Origin: Pseudovibrio sp. Tun.PSC04-5.I4 | Lineage (GTDB): Bacteria > Pseudomonadota > Alphaproteobacteria > Rhizobiales > Stappiaceae | Length of the DNA: 64,000 nucleotides | Direction of reading: 5' to 3' | Assembly (NCBI RefSeq): GCF_900104145.1 | Contig: NZ_FNLB01000007.1 | Coordinates: 62,001 to 126,000 of the forward strand | In this document: positions 35,001 to 43,245 of the stretch, piece by piece | How positions within the stretch are numbered: position 1 is the first letter of the stretch | Layout of the letters: every line of letters begins with the position of its first letter | The notes under the pieces: model-generated | What the model saw: the letters and a program-made list of their open reading frames with translations, nothing else | Told to the model about the DNA's origin: nothing | The model's database searches: none | Translations under genes and position numbers: made by a program

Positions 35001-35341
35001 GAAGGTCCGTTTCATTTTCCTCGCCTAATAAACGGGTGTGCGGGTGCTAGTGAGGAGAGAGGCTGTCCATGATCTCCCGCAGTCCAGGGGACGAGGAAGA
35101 TTGTGGTCAGGGGAGCGACGATCTAGGGCACGTGAGGGCAAAGCCCTTGAAGGGTTGCATCAGGTCAAAATGACAAGGTAGACTGATTGAGGCGCAACTT
35201 GCTGGAAGCTGGCATGTGGGGGGTGCGGCCGCCGCTTGCCTGCTTCCAGCTCTCTTAAGAAAACATGAGTGAGCTGGATTGTGAGCGCACTGTGGGATCA
35301 GCCGATCACGCTGTGAGCTTGCAAGCCAGATCGCCCCGCAC
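35001..35341 (-). promoter_or_regulatory. Leading-region repeat, copy B (candidate single-strand promoter)
   Basis: Same conserved blocks as copy A. The distal stem is GCTGGAAGC (35201-35209) with GCTTCCAGC (35242-35250). Copies C and D have GCTTGAAGC with GCTTCAAGC, so both arms have changed together. A conserved end (CTTGCAAGCCAGATCGCCCCG) follows near 35318. It lies upstream of the ParB-like gene. Confidence 0.8.
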
Positions 35342-35379
35342 TTAGATCACCGGATCTGGAAAGTTAGCCAGAACGAAAA

Positions 35380-35396
35380 AGGGAGCTTGCGCTCCC
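35380..35396. terminator. Small hairpin at the toxin gene end
   Basis: GGGAGC-TTGC-GCTCCC lies immediately after the reconstructed toxin stop (35397). On the plus strand it is preceded by AAAAA, so on the minus strand a T-run follows the stem. This is an intrinsic terminator for the minus-strand toxin-antitoxin transcript. Confidence 0.6.
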
Positions 35397-35609
35397 CTAC
35401 GTACGATGAGTGTTTTGAATTTGTCTTTTTTCAGCTCTTGCATCCTTCAGGACACGAGCAATTTTGCGCAAGAATTGCTCTGAGAATTGCCCTTGAGGTC
35501 TAAGGCTCTCAAAGTCGTATAGCAGTCCATCTCGAACCCCTCCGTGCCAATAAGTGTGAGACATTCCACTGGCCAAAGTTTACACTTGATGGCGTAGGAG
35601 AACGAACCC

Positions 35610-36092
35610 ATGGTTATGCCTTCACAGACACCGCTTTCACCCGATACTGGACCTGATGATATTGTGCCCCCGCCACCGCCAACCCGCATGGTGACAGCGC
35701 CAGTGCAGCCTACAGCCGAGTTGACCGCTATCCCTAAGCGGAGAAGTTTCACAGCCAAATACAAACTGCGCATTCTGGACGAGACGGACCAAGCAGCAGA
35801 CACAGGTGGTGTTACAGCCATTCTACGGCGCGAAGGGCTTTATTCTTCTGCGCTAACGGATTGGCGTCGGGCGCGCGCTGCAGGCTCATTGGGATCATTG
35901 CAGCCGCGTCAACGTGGCCCACAAAAAGCACCCGCCAACCCATTACAGGCCGAACTGTCCAAGGCTAACCGTGAAGTTTCAGCACTACGGCGGCGTCTGG
36001 ACCAGGCGGAAGCCATCCTTGCAATCCAAAAAAAAGTGGCGACATTGTTGGACGAGATGGAGCAGACGCCAGAGCGCAGCGGCAAGTCATGA
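35610..36092 (+). CDS. IS3-family transposase OrfA
   Basis: 160 residues. A Pro-rich start is followed by an HTH region (PKRRSFTAKYKLRILDETDQ, VTAILRREGLYSSALTDWR) and a leucine-zipper-like helix (ELSKANREVSALRRRLDQ). OrfA provides DNA binding. It overlaps orfB by 4 bp (ATGA), so OrfB may be made by reinitiation rather than, or besides, the frameshift usual in IS3 elements. Confidence 0.85.
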   Translation: MVMPSQTPLSPDTGPDDIVPPPPPTRMVTAPVQPTAELTAIPKRRSFTAKYKLRILDETDQAADTGGVTAILRREGLYSSALTDWRRARAAGSLGSLQPRQRGPQKAPANPLQAELSKANREVSALRRRLDQAEAILAIQKKVATLLDEMEQTPERSGKS

Positions 36093-37102
36093 TGGCCGTC
36101 GCGATTGCTCTGCCCTCAGGCAGCGGCCTGACCTCAGCCGTTTGCTCCGCGCTCTCTTTGTCGCGGGCAAGCGTTTTTCGCCATCGCGCTACATTGGCTG
36201 CTCCGCCACGCGCGGTAAAGCCACGTCCCCCCTCAGCGCGTGCCTTGCCGGAAAATGAACGGGCTCGGGTACTGGACCATCTGTGTGGGCCCAGGTTTAC
36301 CGACCAGACCCCCACCGAGGTATTCGCCACTTTGCTGGATGAAGGCACCTACCTCTGTTCGATCCGCACGATGTATCGGATACTGGCCGCTCAGGGCGAA
36401 GTCATTGAGCGTCGCCGTCAGCGCACGCACCCTGTCTATCAAAAGCCGGAACTTCTAGCCGAAGCTCCCAATCAGGTCTGGTCTTGGGATATTACCAAGC
36501 TGATGGGCCCGGTGAAATGGTCTTACTTCTATCTCTATGTCATCTTGGACATCTTCAGCCGCCGTGTTGTTGGCTGGCGCATTGAGCAGGCCGAAAGCGC
36601 CAGCCAGTTCAAGGAACTGTTCATGGATGCGATGGGAAAGCATGCTGTTCCACGCGATCAGTTGACATTGCATGCCGATCGTGGCGGGCCAATGAAGGCA
36701 AAGACAACGGCTCTGATGCTGGTGGATCTTGGTGTGCTCAAATCCCACAGCCGACCCCATACCTCAAACGACAACCCGTTCTCAGAGGCCCACTTCAAGA
36801 CGCTGAAATATCAGCCCGAATTCCCCAGGAAGTTTGAAACCATCGAGCAAGCTCGCGACTTTTGCCGCAGATTCTTTGCATGGTACAACGAACAACACCA
36901 TCATGCAGGCATCGGACTCATGACCCCTGATCAGGTCCACTTTGGACAGGCCGAGGCTGTCTATGCCGCACGCCAAGCAACTCTCGAGGCTGCGTTCATC
37001 AGTACACCCGAGCGCTTCGTACTAAAACCGCCAAAACCACCTCAAATCCCGACGGCCGTCTGGATCAATCCACCAAAGCCAGAGAAAGAAAATCAAGCTT
37101 AA
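36089..37102 (+). CDS. IS3-family transposase OrfB (DDE integrase)
   Basis: 337 residues. An N-terminal HTH (LTSAVCSALSLSRASVFRH) precedes the rve-type catalytic core with the first Asp in NQVWSWDITKLMGPVKW, the second in LTLHADRGGPMKAK, and Glu in NDNPFSEAHFKTLKY. The end is RFFAWYNEQHHHAGIG. It appears intact. Confidence 0.88.
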   Translation: MMAVAIALPSGSGLTSAVCSALSLSRASVFRHRATLAAPPRAVKPRPPSARALPENERARVLDHLCGPRFTDQTPTEVFATLLDEGTYLCSIRTMYRILAAQGEVIERRRQRTHPVYQKPELLAEAPNQVWSWDITKLMGPVKWSYFYLYVILDIFSRRVVGWRIEQAESASQFKELFMDAMGKHAVPRDQLTLHADRGGPMKAKTTALMLVDLGVLKSHSRPHTSNDNPFSEAHFKTLKYQPEFPRKFETIEQARDFCRRFFAWYNEQHHHAGIGLMTPDQVHFGQAEAVYAARQATLEAAFISTPERFVLKPPKPPQIPTAVWINPPKPEKENQA

Positions 37103-37393
37103 AGTCCAAATGCCACTGTCTCAAAGTCGTTGACACGTTCCGAACGATGTTGAACTCATCAAGCACAATGAAGGACCGCGTATCAAGATTAGCTCTCTTA
37201 CGCTCCAAGTCTGGAATTTCGAGGTAGATACGGCCTCGCCCTTCTGGTTCCTGTGTCGTGCATGGGAAGAGTGCAAGTTGATCTCTAACCTTGATTACCA
37301 AACAGCAAGGGCGGCTCTTGCGTCCCGCTTCTTCTCCGCGTTTGGCTTGGTATGCCCATAGATAACGATATTGGAAAAGGTCGCCCTGTCTCA

Positions 37394-37630
37394 TTAGTCG
37401 TCATCTTTCAATATGTTATCTAATCCCTCATCCAGAAGGGCGGAAACCTCTGGCGGCTCTTCCCCTAGCTTGTAAGCGGCTTGGTTGTTGCTCGCTTCTT
37501 CGTAAGCCTCATAAGGGATCATCACGATTTTGGGCTTTCCATTCTTGCACAGCGTTACCGGCTGTCTCATTGCATCGTCTAATACGCTGCCGCACTCTCT
37601 ATTAATTTGGGTGAACGTGTACTCTTTCAT
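37394..37630 (-). CDS. Phd/YefM-type antitoxin
   Basis: 78 residues starting MKEYTFTQINRECGSVLDDA with GGAGAGA upstream. The N-terminal half has the Phd/YefM DNA-binding fold pattern (RQPVTLCKNGKPKIVMIPYE). The acidic tail (LLDEGLDNILKDDD) would wrap and inhibit the toxin. The stop overlaps the toxin start. Its own toxin is split by an IS3 element, so the antitoxin is an orphan in function. Confidence 0.8.
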   Translation of the reverse strand: MKEYTFTQINRECGSVLDDAMRQPVTLCKNGKPKIVMIPYEAYEEASNNQAAYKLGEEPPEVSALLDEGLDNILKDDD

Positions 37631-37652
37631 TTCAGTCTCTCCGGCGCTACCA

Positions 37653-37691
37653 CTTTGCGCATTATACAGAATATTCAGATAATGCGCAAAG
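37653..37691 (-). promoter_or_regulatory. Toxin-antitoxin promoter with palindromic operator
   Basis: On the minus strand TTGCGC (37684-37689) and TATAAT (37661-37666) are spaced 17 bp. Perfect 13-bp arms CTTTGCGCATTAT (37653-37665) and their complement (37679-37691) cover both elements. This suits autorepression by the Phd-like antitoxin. Confidence 0.8.
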
Positions 37692-37730
37692 TATGTATTC
37701 TTGCACCATTCTTCCTTTTCACCGCAGTGT

Positions 37731-38192
37731 TCACGATGAGTAGATAAACAAACACTCATCAATCGGCCCATCACAGTCAAAGAGAATGTGCGAGCAGTCC
37801 TGCGCCCATGCAGCCGTGAGACAACCTAGCAAATCAATGGGAAGTTTCTTGTCGTTATAATCGTAGTCTCTGCACGCGGAGACAAACAGGCCATTCATGA
37901 GATTGCCACCGTAAAGCGGAAAGGTTTCAGGCGTCTTCTCGCTGAGCATTGCAAGCGTTTGGGGTGACAGGTGAGCAGTCGAAAGATCAAGAACAGATAA
38001 GACATTCGCAGGTCGGCCCACTGGCTGTTCCTGCTTAGGCTTAGGGGCATTGCTCGAATTTTGAGGAGGAACCAATTCCCCTTGCACACGGTGACGCTTG
38101 CGCATGTCGTTAAGCAGCAGGGCATATGCGCCAATTGATCCGACGACTAAAAAGATTGGCAAAGCAATCAGAAGAATTTCTTTGATGGGCAT
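37731..38192 (-). CDS. DUF5983-like protein with N-terminal membrane helix
   Basis: 153 residues starting MPIKEILLIALPIFLVVGSI, with CGGGAACAC upstream. One membrane helix and a basic linker precede a domain with VLSVLDLSTAHLSPQTLAML and SHILFDCDGPIDECLFIY. This matches my memory of DUF5983, common on plasmids near antirestriction genes. The copy C repeat lies directly upstream. Function unknown. Confidence 0.7.
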   Translation of the reverse strand: MPIKEILLIALPIFLVVGSIGAYALLLNDMRKRHRVQGELVPPQNSSNAPKPKQEQPVGRPANVLSVLDLSTAHLSPQTLAMLSEKTPETFPLYGGNLMNGLFVSACRDYDYNDKKLPIDLLGCLTAAWAQDCSHILFDCDGPIDECLFIYSS

Positions 38193-38210
38193 TTTGTGTT
38201 CCCGTCTTGG

Positions 38211-38547
38211 TGAGGTCCGTTTCATATTCCTTGCCAACAAAACGGGTGTGCGGGAGCTAGTAAGGAGGGAGGCTGTCCACATTCTCCCGCAGTCCAGGGG
38301 ACGAGGAAGTTGTGGTCAGGGGAGCGACGATCTAGGGCACGTGAGGGCGCAAGCCCTTGCAGCGGTGCGTCAGGTCAAAACGACAAGGAAAAATGAATGA
38401 GGTGCGGTTTGCTTGAAGCTGGCATGTGGCGGGTGCGCCCGGCGCTTGCCAGCTTCAAGCCCACTGGCAAACATGAGTGAGCTGGTTTGAAAGTTCGACG
38501 TGGGATCGGCAGATCCCGCGCAGGACTTGCAAGCCAGATCGCCCCGT
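38211..38547 (-). promoter_or_regulatory. Leading-region repeat, copy C (candidate single-strand promoter)
   Basis: Contains all conserved blocks. The distal stem is a perfect 14-bp inverted repeat GCTTGAAGCTGGCA (38411-38424) with TGCCAGCTTCAAGC (38447-38460). A GGGATC-GGCA-GATCCC hairpin lies near 38502, and the conserved CTTGCAAGCCAGATCGCCCCG end near 38526. Confidence 0.8.
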
Positions 38548-38577
38548 TAATAAGACGACTTGGAAAAATGGAAGCTA

Positions 38578-39033
38578 TTAGAAAAGACTTGGCTGCTCAT
38601 ACCCAGAAACGCGATTTTGCTCGAACGCTCTGTGCTCTGCTGCCTTTTGAGAAAGCCTGTGCGTTGGGATGTGCGAAAGGCTGGCCGTTGTCTGCTGCCA
38701 TTCATTAAGCCCTGCCCTGCTCATATGGCGCTCAATGGCCTGCTTTAACTTGAGGTCGGTTTTACAAAGGCGCATGAGAGCTGCAACAACAAAAGCTCCA
38801 TCATACGTTTCAAAGCAATTATCAAAGGCGCGGCTGTCTTCTCCAAGGAAGAATGCTTCCCGCGCATAATTCACCCGCTGCTTAAAGGTCGTGTTTTGCG
38901 GGTTGGTGAGGCGTTTCCAAGCCTTAGCGCAGTGATAATCCCCCATATCATCAACCCGCCGCTCCTGGTCAGGTAAATGAACCGTCTTGCATCCCTCACA
39001 ATACCAGTGCGCTGCATCTTGTTTGATTTCCAT
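38578..39033 (-). CDS. Small Cys-motif protein with C-terminal clamp-binding-like motif
   Basis: 151 residues starting MEIKQDAAHWYCEGCKTVHL. The CxxC near residue 12, with YHC further on, may bind zinc. The rest is helical (NYAREAFFLGEDSRAFDNC, LMRLCKTDLKLKQAIERHM). It ends EQPSLF, which resembles the sliding-clamp-binding consensus QLxLF. It lies 40 bp downstream of the methyltransferase gene and is probably in the same unit driven from copy D. Confidence 0.7.
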   Translation of the reverse strand: MEIKQDAAHWYCEGCKTVHLPDQERRVDDMGDYHCAKAWKRLTNPQNTTFKQRVNYAREAFFLGEDSRAFDNCFETYDGAFVVAALMRLCKTDLKLKQAIERHMSRAGLNEWQQTTASLSHIPTHRLSQKAAEHRAFEQNRVSGYEQPSLF

Positions 39034-39073
39034 AGTGTCAGATCTCCTTTTCAAAATTAGCCCCGTGTCTCCC

Positions 39074-39943
39074 TCAAAAGAGGGAGAGCTGAGCGGTCGG
39101 GGCTGCGTTGGAGATGGCAGCAAGAGGAGGAAGGCAAACAGCCTCCACGGTTACGACCGAAGCTATTGGAACCGGCTTAATGACAGGTTGCGTTTCCTTT
39201 GCCTGGCACTCTGAAAAATCGATCAGAGCCACTTCACACAGCGGGGAAACCCCTTTCCAGCTTTTGCGGTAAAAAGCGGTATCAATTCCAATTCCCGCCG
39301 TCATTTCAAAACCCTGACTGGCCGCAAACTCACCGCCTGCGCTGGTTGGCGTCTGGCGGTGGTACTGCACACCAGAATAAGCAAAGCTGGCGGAGTTCTG
39401 AGGAATGATAAATGTACCCTCGCAAGCAAGTTTTGAGGCGATATCTATGACATGGTGTTCAAACAGTCCGCCTTTATAGCTCGGGCCATTGCCTGAGCGG
39501 CGCACCTTACCAAAAGGCGGATTGCTGATTGCCTGATCAAACCTGCCAAGATTGAGCTCTTCCCACTCAAACACATCTGCGCAAATCCAGGTTGCCTCTG
39601 GAAGCAGTTTCTTGCCAACGGCGACATAAGCGGGATTGCGTTCAATGCATACGATTTCCGGCACTCTGTCGTTGCGCTCTTTCAAGCGGTGGTAGACTGC
39701 AAAGGACAGCATTCCAATGCCGGCACATAGATCAATGATGCGGTGGCCGCCACAGTCAAATGAGAAATCAAAGGCCAGATCCCAAGGGGTGAAGAACGCA
39801 CCACGCGAGCCGTTTTCAAACTCAGCGCCTTCGTGCCAGTTCTGAAAAACGAAATCCTTATCGTCCTCGGTGAGCACGTCTTTGTTGAGGATCTCCACTG
39901 CTTGTGCGTGGCGCTTTGCTTCTGCTTTGGTGAGTTTAGCCAT
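39074..39943 (-). CDS. Adenine-specific DNA methyltransferase-like protein, leading region
   Basis: 289 residues starting MAKLTKAEAKRHAQAVEIL with AGGGAGC upstream; longer starts lie inside the repeat. Motif I HRIIDLCAGIGMLSFAVYH and catalytic motif IV QAISNPPFGKV are clear. A conserved GAFFTPWDLAFDF region precedes motif I. It ends with AQLSLF, a canonical sliding-clamp-binding motif. Such enzymes may modify incoming DNA before host restriction can act. No partner endonuclease is nearby. The copy D repeat lies directly upstream. Confidence 0.8.
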   Translation of the reverse strand: MAKLTKAEAKRHAQAVEILNKDVLTEDDKDFVFQNWHEGAEFENGSRGAFFTPWDLAFDFSFDCGGHRIIDLCAGIGMLSFAVYHRLKERNDRVPEIVCIERNPAYVAVGKKLLPEATWICADVFEWEELNLGRFDQAISNPPFGKVRRSGNGPSYKGGLFEHHVIDIASKLACEGTFIIPQNSASFAYSGVQYHRQTPTSAGGEFAASQGFEMTAGIGIDTAFYRKSWKGVSPLCEVALIDFSECQAKETQPVIKPVPIASVVTVEAVCLPPLAAISNAAPTAQLSLF

Positions 39944-39957
39944 TGTTCTTGCTCCCT

Positions 39958-40247
39958 GTGAGGTCCGTTTCATTTCCCTTGCCACTAAAACGGGTGTGCG
40001 GGAGCTTGTGAGGAGAGAGGCTGTCCACATTCTCCCGCAGACCGAAGGGCGAGGAAGATTGTGGTCAGGGGAACGACGATCTAGCTCACGTGAGGGCGTA
40101 AGCCCTTGAAGCATTGCATCAGGTCAAAACGACGAGGAAAAAATGAATGAGGTGCGGCTTGCTTGAAGCTGGCATGTGGCGGGTGCGCCCGGCGCTTGCC
40201 AGCTTCAAGCCCACTGGCAAACATGAGTGAGCTGGGTTGTAAGATTA
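39958..40247 (-). promoter_or_regulatory. Leading-region repeat, copy D (truncated by an intron insertion)
   Basis: Carries the conserved blocks and the perfect 14-bp stem (40161-40174 with 40197-40210). Identity with copy C stops around 40245, where group II intron 2 begins. The distal part seen in B and C is missing. Confidence 0.78.
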
Positions 40248-40252
40248 GTCGA

Positions 40253-41932
40253 GTAGGCCGGGGGGATTTCACCCCCAGCCTCTCACAGAACCGTACGTGA
40301 ACCTCTCAGCTCATACGGCTCTTCCTGTTCAGCCAAAGCGATACAGTTTCCAATGCACAAGCAACTCTGGGGATTGCTTACGCAACCGCCCAATGAATGC
40401 TTTGCTCTGTCGGTAACTACGTCGCAGCTTCTTATATTTCTGCCGAGCCCATCTGATCAGCGCAAATTCGAGCAAGTTATAAATGCGAGAGAGTTCCCGC
40501 CTGCCGAAATGTCCATAGTACCCTATCCACCCAGCCACAACCGGGTTCAGCACACGCGCAATATCTTCAATAGAACGCCCGCTCCATCTTTGAAGTTTCC
40601 ACTTCCTGATGACCGTACCGATCCGTTTAAGAGCCTTGCGACTAAGTGCAGGTGTATATCCAATGGATACCATTCCATGCTTTGGCATGACCCGTCTTGG
40701 CCGGAAGGTGAAGCCTAGAAAGTCAAAACTGATCTCAGGATAGGCTCCCTTACGGTATCTATCCTTACAGTAAACAATCTTAGTTTTCTGCGGGTGGAGG
40801 GATAAGTGGCATTCCTTCAAGCGTTGCTCTAACGCTTCCAATAGTGTTTCCGCTTCACCTTGAGAAGCACAATGGTAGACGCCATCATCCGCATACCGTT
40901 CAAAACGAACCTGCGGAAAGTGACGGCTTACCCAGACATCGAGCGCATAGTGCAGAAACAGGTTTGCCAGCAAGGGGCTTACAACACCACCTTGTGGCGT
41001 ACCGACAGTTCTGCTTTCTGTTGTTCCATCGGGATAGACAACAGGCGCTTTCAGCCATCTCTCGATGTAAAGCAGCACCCACTTGTTCTGGGTGTGTTTC
41101 TTGACTGCCTTCATCAGGAGATCATGATGAAGGGTATCGAAGAACCCCATTATATCCAGATCCACCACCCAGTTATACTTCCAGCAGCGCTGCCGGGTCT
41201 GGCCAACAGCATCGATTGCTGACTTTCCAGGCCGGTAAGCATAGGAATTGGGATGGAAGATTGGATCAATCTGCGGTTCCAACACCAGTTTGACAACCGT
41301 TTGAGCCACCCGGTCTCCCACTGTGGGAATGCCAAGGGGTCGTGTGCGGCCATCATCTTTGGGTATATCCACCCTGCGAACAGCAGGCGGAAAATAGGAA
41401 CCTGACGACATCCGATTCCATATCTTGTACAAGTTCTTCGGCAGATCAGCCTCAAACTCTTCCAAGCTTACAAGATCAATCCCATAGGTTCCTCTATTGG
41501 CTTTAACTCGCTTCCACGCTTCCCAGACAAGCTGTTTGGAAACATCGAAGGGCTTTGTGTTTGTCATTAAGTCATCCCGTTGCCGGTTGTTTAATAATTT
41601 CCACTGAACAGGGCAGCCCCTTCGCTCCGGGTCCATTAAAGACCTTTCCTCACTACTACGGACTGCTCCGCCCCTGTGCCCGGTCTTGGTACTCAGGCTC
41701 TTGCAGGTCCTCTGCTTGAGCTTCTCCCTTAGCACCCGGACGACAGGTTCTCACGTTCCGTGCATAAGCCTGTATCAAGGTCGCGCCGTCTTTATGCCGG
41801 ATGCCGCTCAGCCAGTAATCAGGTAGCCGCTGAACTAATCCCAACTACCCACTTGTAGCTGGTTTTGACATCATCTAGCCATTTCGACACCTCATCAACG
41901 GTTCACTTGCGTTCGCCTCCTTTGATACGCAC
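40253..41932 (-). mobile_element. Group II intron 2
   Basis: On the minus strand the likely 5' end is GTGCG at 41932. The 3' part has domain V-like GAGCCGTATGAGCTGAGAGG and domain VI-like CTGGGGGTGAAATCCCCC, ending CCTAC near 40253. The sequence to the right (41933-42032) still looks intron-like (GTGGTGAGCGTTAAGG), so the true 5' end may lie further right and be cut by the IS5 element. Confidence 0.65.
40329..41567 (-). CDS. ltrA: Group II intron reverse transcriptase/maturase 2
   Basis: 412 residues starting MTNTKPFDVSKQLVWEAWKR; upstream codons belong to the intron RNA. RT motifs include RGTYGIDLVSLEEFE, NSYAYRPGKSAIDAVGQTR, DLDIMGFFDTLHHDLL, GTPQGGVVSPLLANLFLHYA and FERYADDGVYHC (YADD). 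A maturase domain follows. No HNH motif is visible. It is only distantly similar to the RT at 30022. Confidence 0.92.
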   Translation of the reverse strand: MTNTKPFDVSKQLVWEAWKRVKANRGTYGIDLVSLEEFEADLPKNLYKIWNRMSSGSYFPPAVRRVDIPKDDGRTRPLGIPTVGDRVAQTVVKLVLEPQIDPIFHPNSYAYRPGKSAIDAVGQTRQRCWKYNWVVDLDIMGFFDTLHHDLLMKAVKKHTQNKWVLLYIERWLKAPVVYPDGTTESRTVGTPQGGVVSPLLANLFLHYALDVWVSRHFPQVRFERYADDGVYHCASQGEAETLLEALEQRLKECHLSLHPQKTKIVYCKDRYRKGAYPEISFDFLGFTFRPRRVMPKHGMVSIGYTPALSRKALKRIGTVIRKWKLQRWSGRSIEDIARVLNPVVAGWIGYYGHFGRRELSRIYNLLEFALIRWARQKYKKLRRSYRQSKAFIGRLRKQSPELLVHWKLYRFG

Positions 41933-42032
41933 CTGACATTTCTAGAATGCCTTTTCCTTAACGCTCACCACCATGGCTCTTAACCACAGCAGCTTAAGGT
42001 GGTTTGGAACCTCCTCCTGAAAGACGGTTCCG

Positions 42033-43142
42033 AGGGGCGTTGTTGCAGAAAGAATATTCAGCTTACAGCTCACCCTTACCCGCTTAACTCAGGTCACAGC
42101 TACGCGCTCGAACGTCGGACGTCCAAGTGCGGTCATCGTATTGAGGACGGAGACAGCGATTTTGGCCTCCGTCTTCTGATTTTCAAACTTACGGGACTTC
42201 AGTGTTGTCCCGATGACTTGTTTATAGCGCCCCATCAAGGTCTCGCCTCTTGAGCGCCGCCCGTATCCGGTCTGCTTCTGCCACCCTATTCTGCCATGTT
42301 TCTCAATGGCAAATATGTCTCTATCACGAGCACTAGGAGCTGTCGCAGCCTCTGGGCTGGGGACGGCTGTTTTGGGCGGTGGTATGATGATCTCGACCCC
42401 ATCATAACGGTCTGCAATTTCCTGTCGTGTCGGGGAGCCGTCATAAGCACCATCACCAAGGAACGTGGCAACCGGCCCCTCGATCTGGTCCAGTAGATCC
42501 GGAACAACAGTTGGATCGCCAACCGTATCTTCCGTCAGTTCAGAGCAGACGATCATGCCGCTCTCCAGATCCAGTCCAAGATGAAGTTTTCGCCATATTC
42601 TGCGCTTTTTCTTGGTTCCATATTTGGTTTCTAGCCATTCACCAGCCCCGAACATCTTCACGCCCGTGCTGTCGATCACAAGAGTAACTGGCCCGGAGTT
42701 CGCTTGAAGTTTGGGTCTTGAAAGTTTCAAGCAACCTGCGCGGCGAGATAGGGTGGAAGAGTCAGGAACTGGTAAAGTCAGGCCCATCAGGGCAAACACT
42801 GAACGCACAAATCCTTGGGTTTGCCGCAAAGCAAAGCCGTATGCAGACCGGACGCGTAAACAGGTTTCAATGGCCAACTCTGAGTACTTGGCGGGTCGTC
42901 CACGTCGGTTACCCGCAGGAGCAAACCAGCTTGTCGCAACGCTTTCTTCAACCCAGACTGTGATGTCACCGCGCCGACGTAAACTCTCATTGTATTGCGG
43001 CCAGTTCGTCACCTTAAATTGGGCTTTATCGAACTTGTGTTGACGGTCAGCGTTGTGTGTAAACGGCATAAGGAAAATCTTCGGACAAGGAAAGTTCAGA
43101 GAAGATACACCTCATCAGGCGATTAATGCAACAACGCCCCTC
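42033..43142 (-). mobile_element. IS5-family insertion sequence
   Basis: The ends are GAGGGGCGTTGTTGCA (42033) and its complement (43127-43142), a perfect 16-bp inverted repeat. One DDE transposase gene lies inside. No target duplication is clear. The right end sits in a near-duplicate of about 27 bp (43110-43162). Confidence 0.8.
42089..43069 (-). CDS. IS5-family DDE transposase
   Basis: 326 residues. A DUF4096-like N-terminus (NWPQYNESLRRRGDITVW, RGRPAKYSELAIETCLRVR) precedes the catalytic core. This has VTLVIDSTGVKMFGAGEW (first Asp), ATFLGDGAYDGSPTRQEIA (second Asp) and the Tyr/Arg/Glu signature around RRSRGETLMGRYKQVIG. It appears intact. Confidence 0.9.
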   Translation of the reverse strand: MPFTHNADRQHKFDKAQFKVTNWPQYNESLRRRGDITVWVEESVATSWFAPAGNRRGRPAKYSELAIETCLRVRSAYGFALRQTQGFVRSVFALMGLTLPVPDSSTLSRRAGCLKLSRPKLQANSGPVTLVIDSTGVKMFGAGEWLETKYGTKKKRRIWRKLHLGLDLESGMIVCSELTEDTVGDPTVVPDLLDQIEGPVATFLGDGAYDGSPTRQEIADRYDGVEIIIPPPKTAVPSPEAATAPSARDRDIFAIEKHGRIGWQKQTGYGRRSRGETLMGRYKQVIGTTLKSRKFENQKTEAKIAVSVLNTMTALGRPTFERVAVT

Positions 43143-43245
43143 ATCAGGAGATTAATGCAACAAGATCACTATAATGGCACATTATGATGCCGTCGGGGTG
43201 GGGCATCCAACCCATCAAGGCCCGTCATAATAGACGTCGCCTTTT

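Larger units (their letters stand above)
35545..37135 (+). mobile_element. Complete IS3-family element
   Basis: The left end TGCCAATAAGTGTGAGAC (35545) and the right end, read inward as TGTCAACGACTTTGAGAC, form imperfect terminal inverted repeats. The element holds two overlapping frames, orfA and orfB. It interrupts a toxin gene. No clear target-site duplication is visible. A deleted copy lies at 29005-29561. Confidence 0.8.
35397..37394 (-). pseudogene. PemK/MazF-like toxin gene split by an IS3 element
   Basis: The 5' part (37394 down to 37136) encodes MRQGDLFQYRYLWAYQAKR...KSRPCCLVIKV...RSFIVLDEFNIVRN. Its start and the GRKSRPCCLVI segment resemble PemK/MazF ribonuclease toxins. The IS3 element occupies 35545-37135. 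The 3' part (35544 to the stop at 35397) reads GLLYDFESLRPQGQFSEQ...FLRKIARVLKDAR. Joining the parts with a two-base overlap restores one frame of about 135 codons. The upstream antitoxin is intact, with a TAATG overlap. The toxin is presumably inactive. The PemK call is moderate. Confidence 0.7.

Noticed and set aside
35447..35821. 124-codon minus-strand frame across the IS3 left end
   Set aside because: It reads antisense through orfA and only by chance continues into the toxin remnant in the wrong frame.
38211..38282. Conserved upstream peptide (MWTASLLTSSRTPV) encoded in repeats C and D
   Set aside because: Copy A has an in-frame stop in the same stretch, so conservation is at the nucleotide rather than the peptide level.
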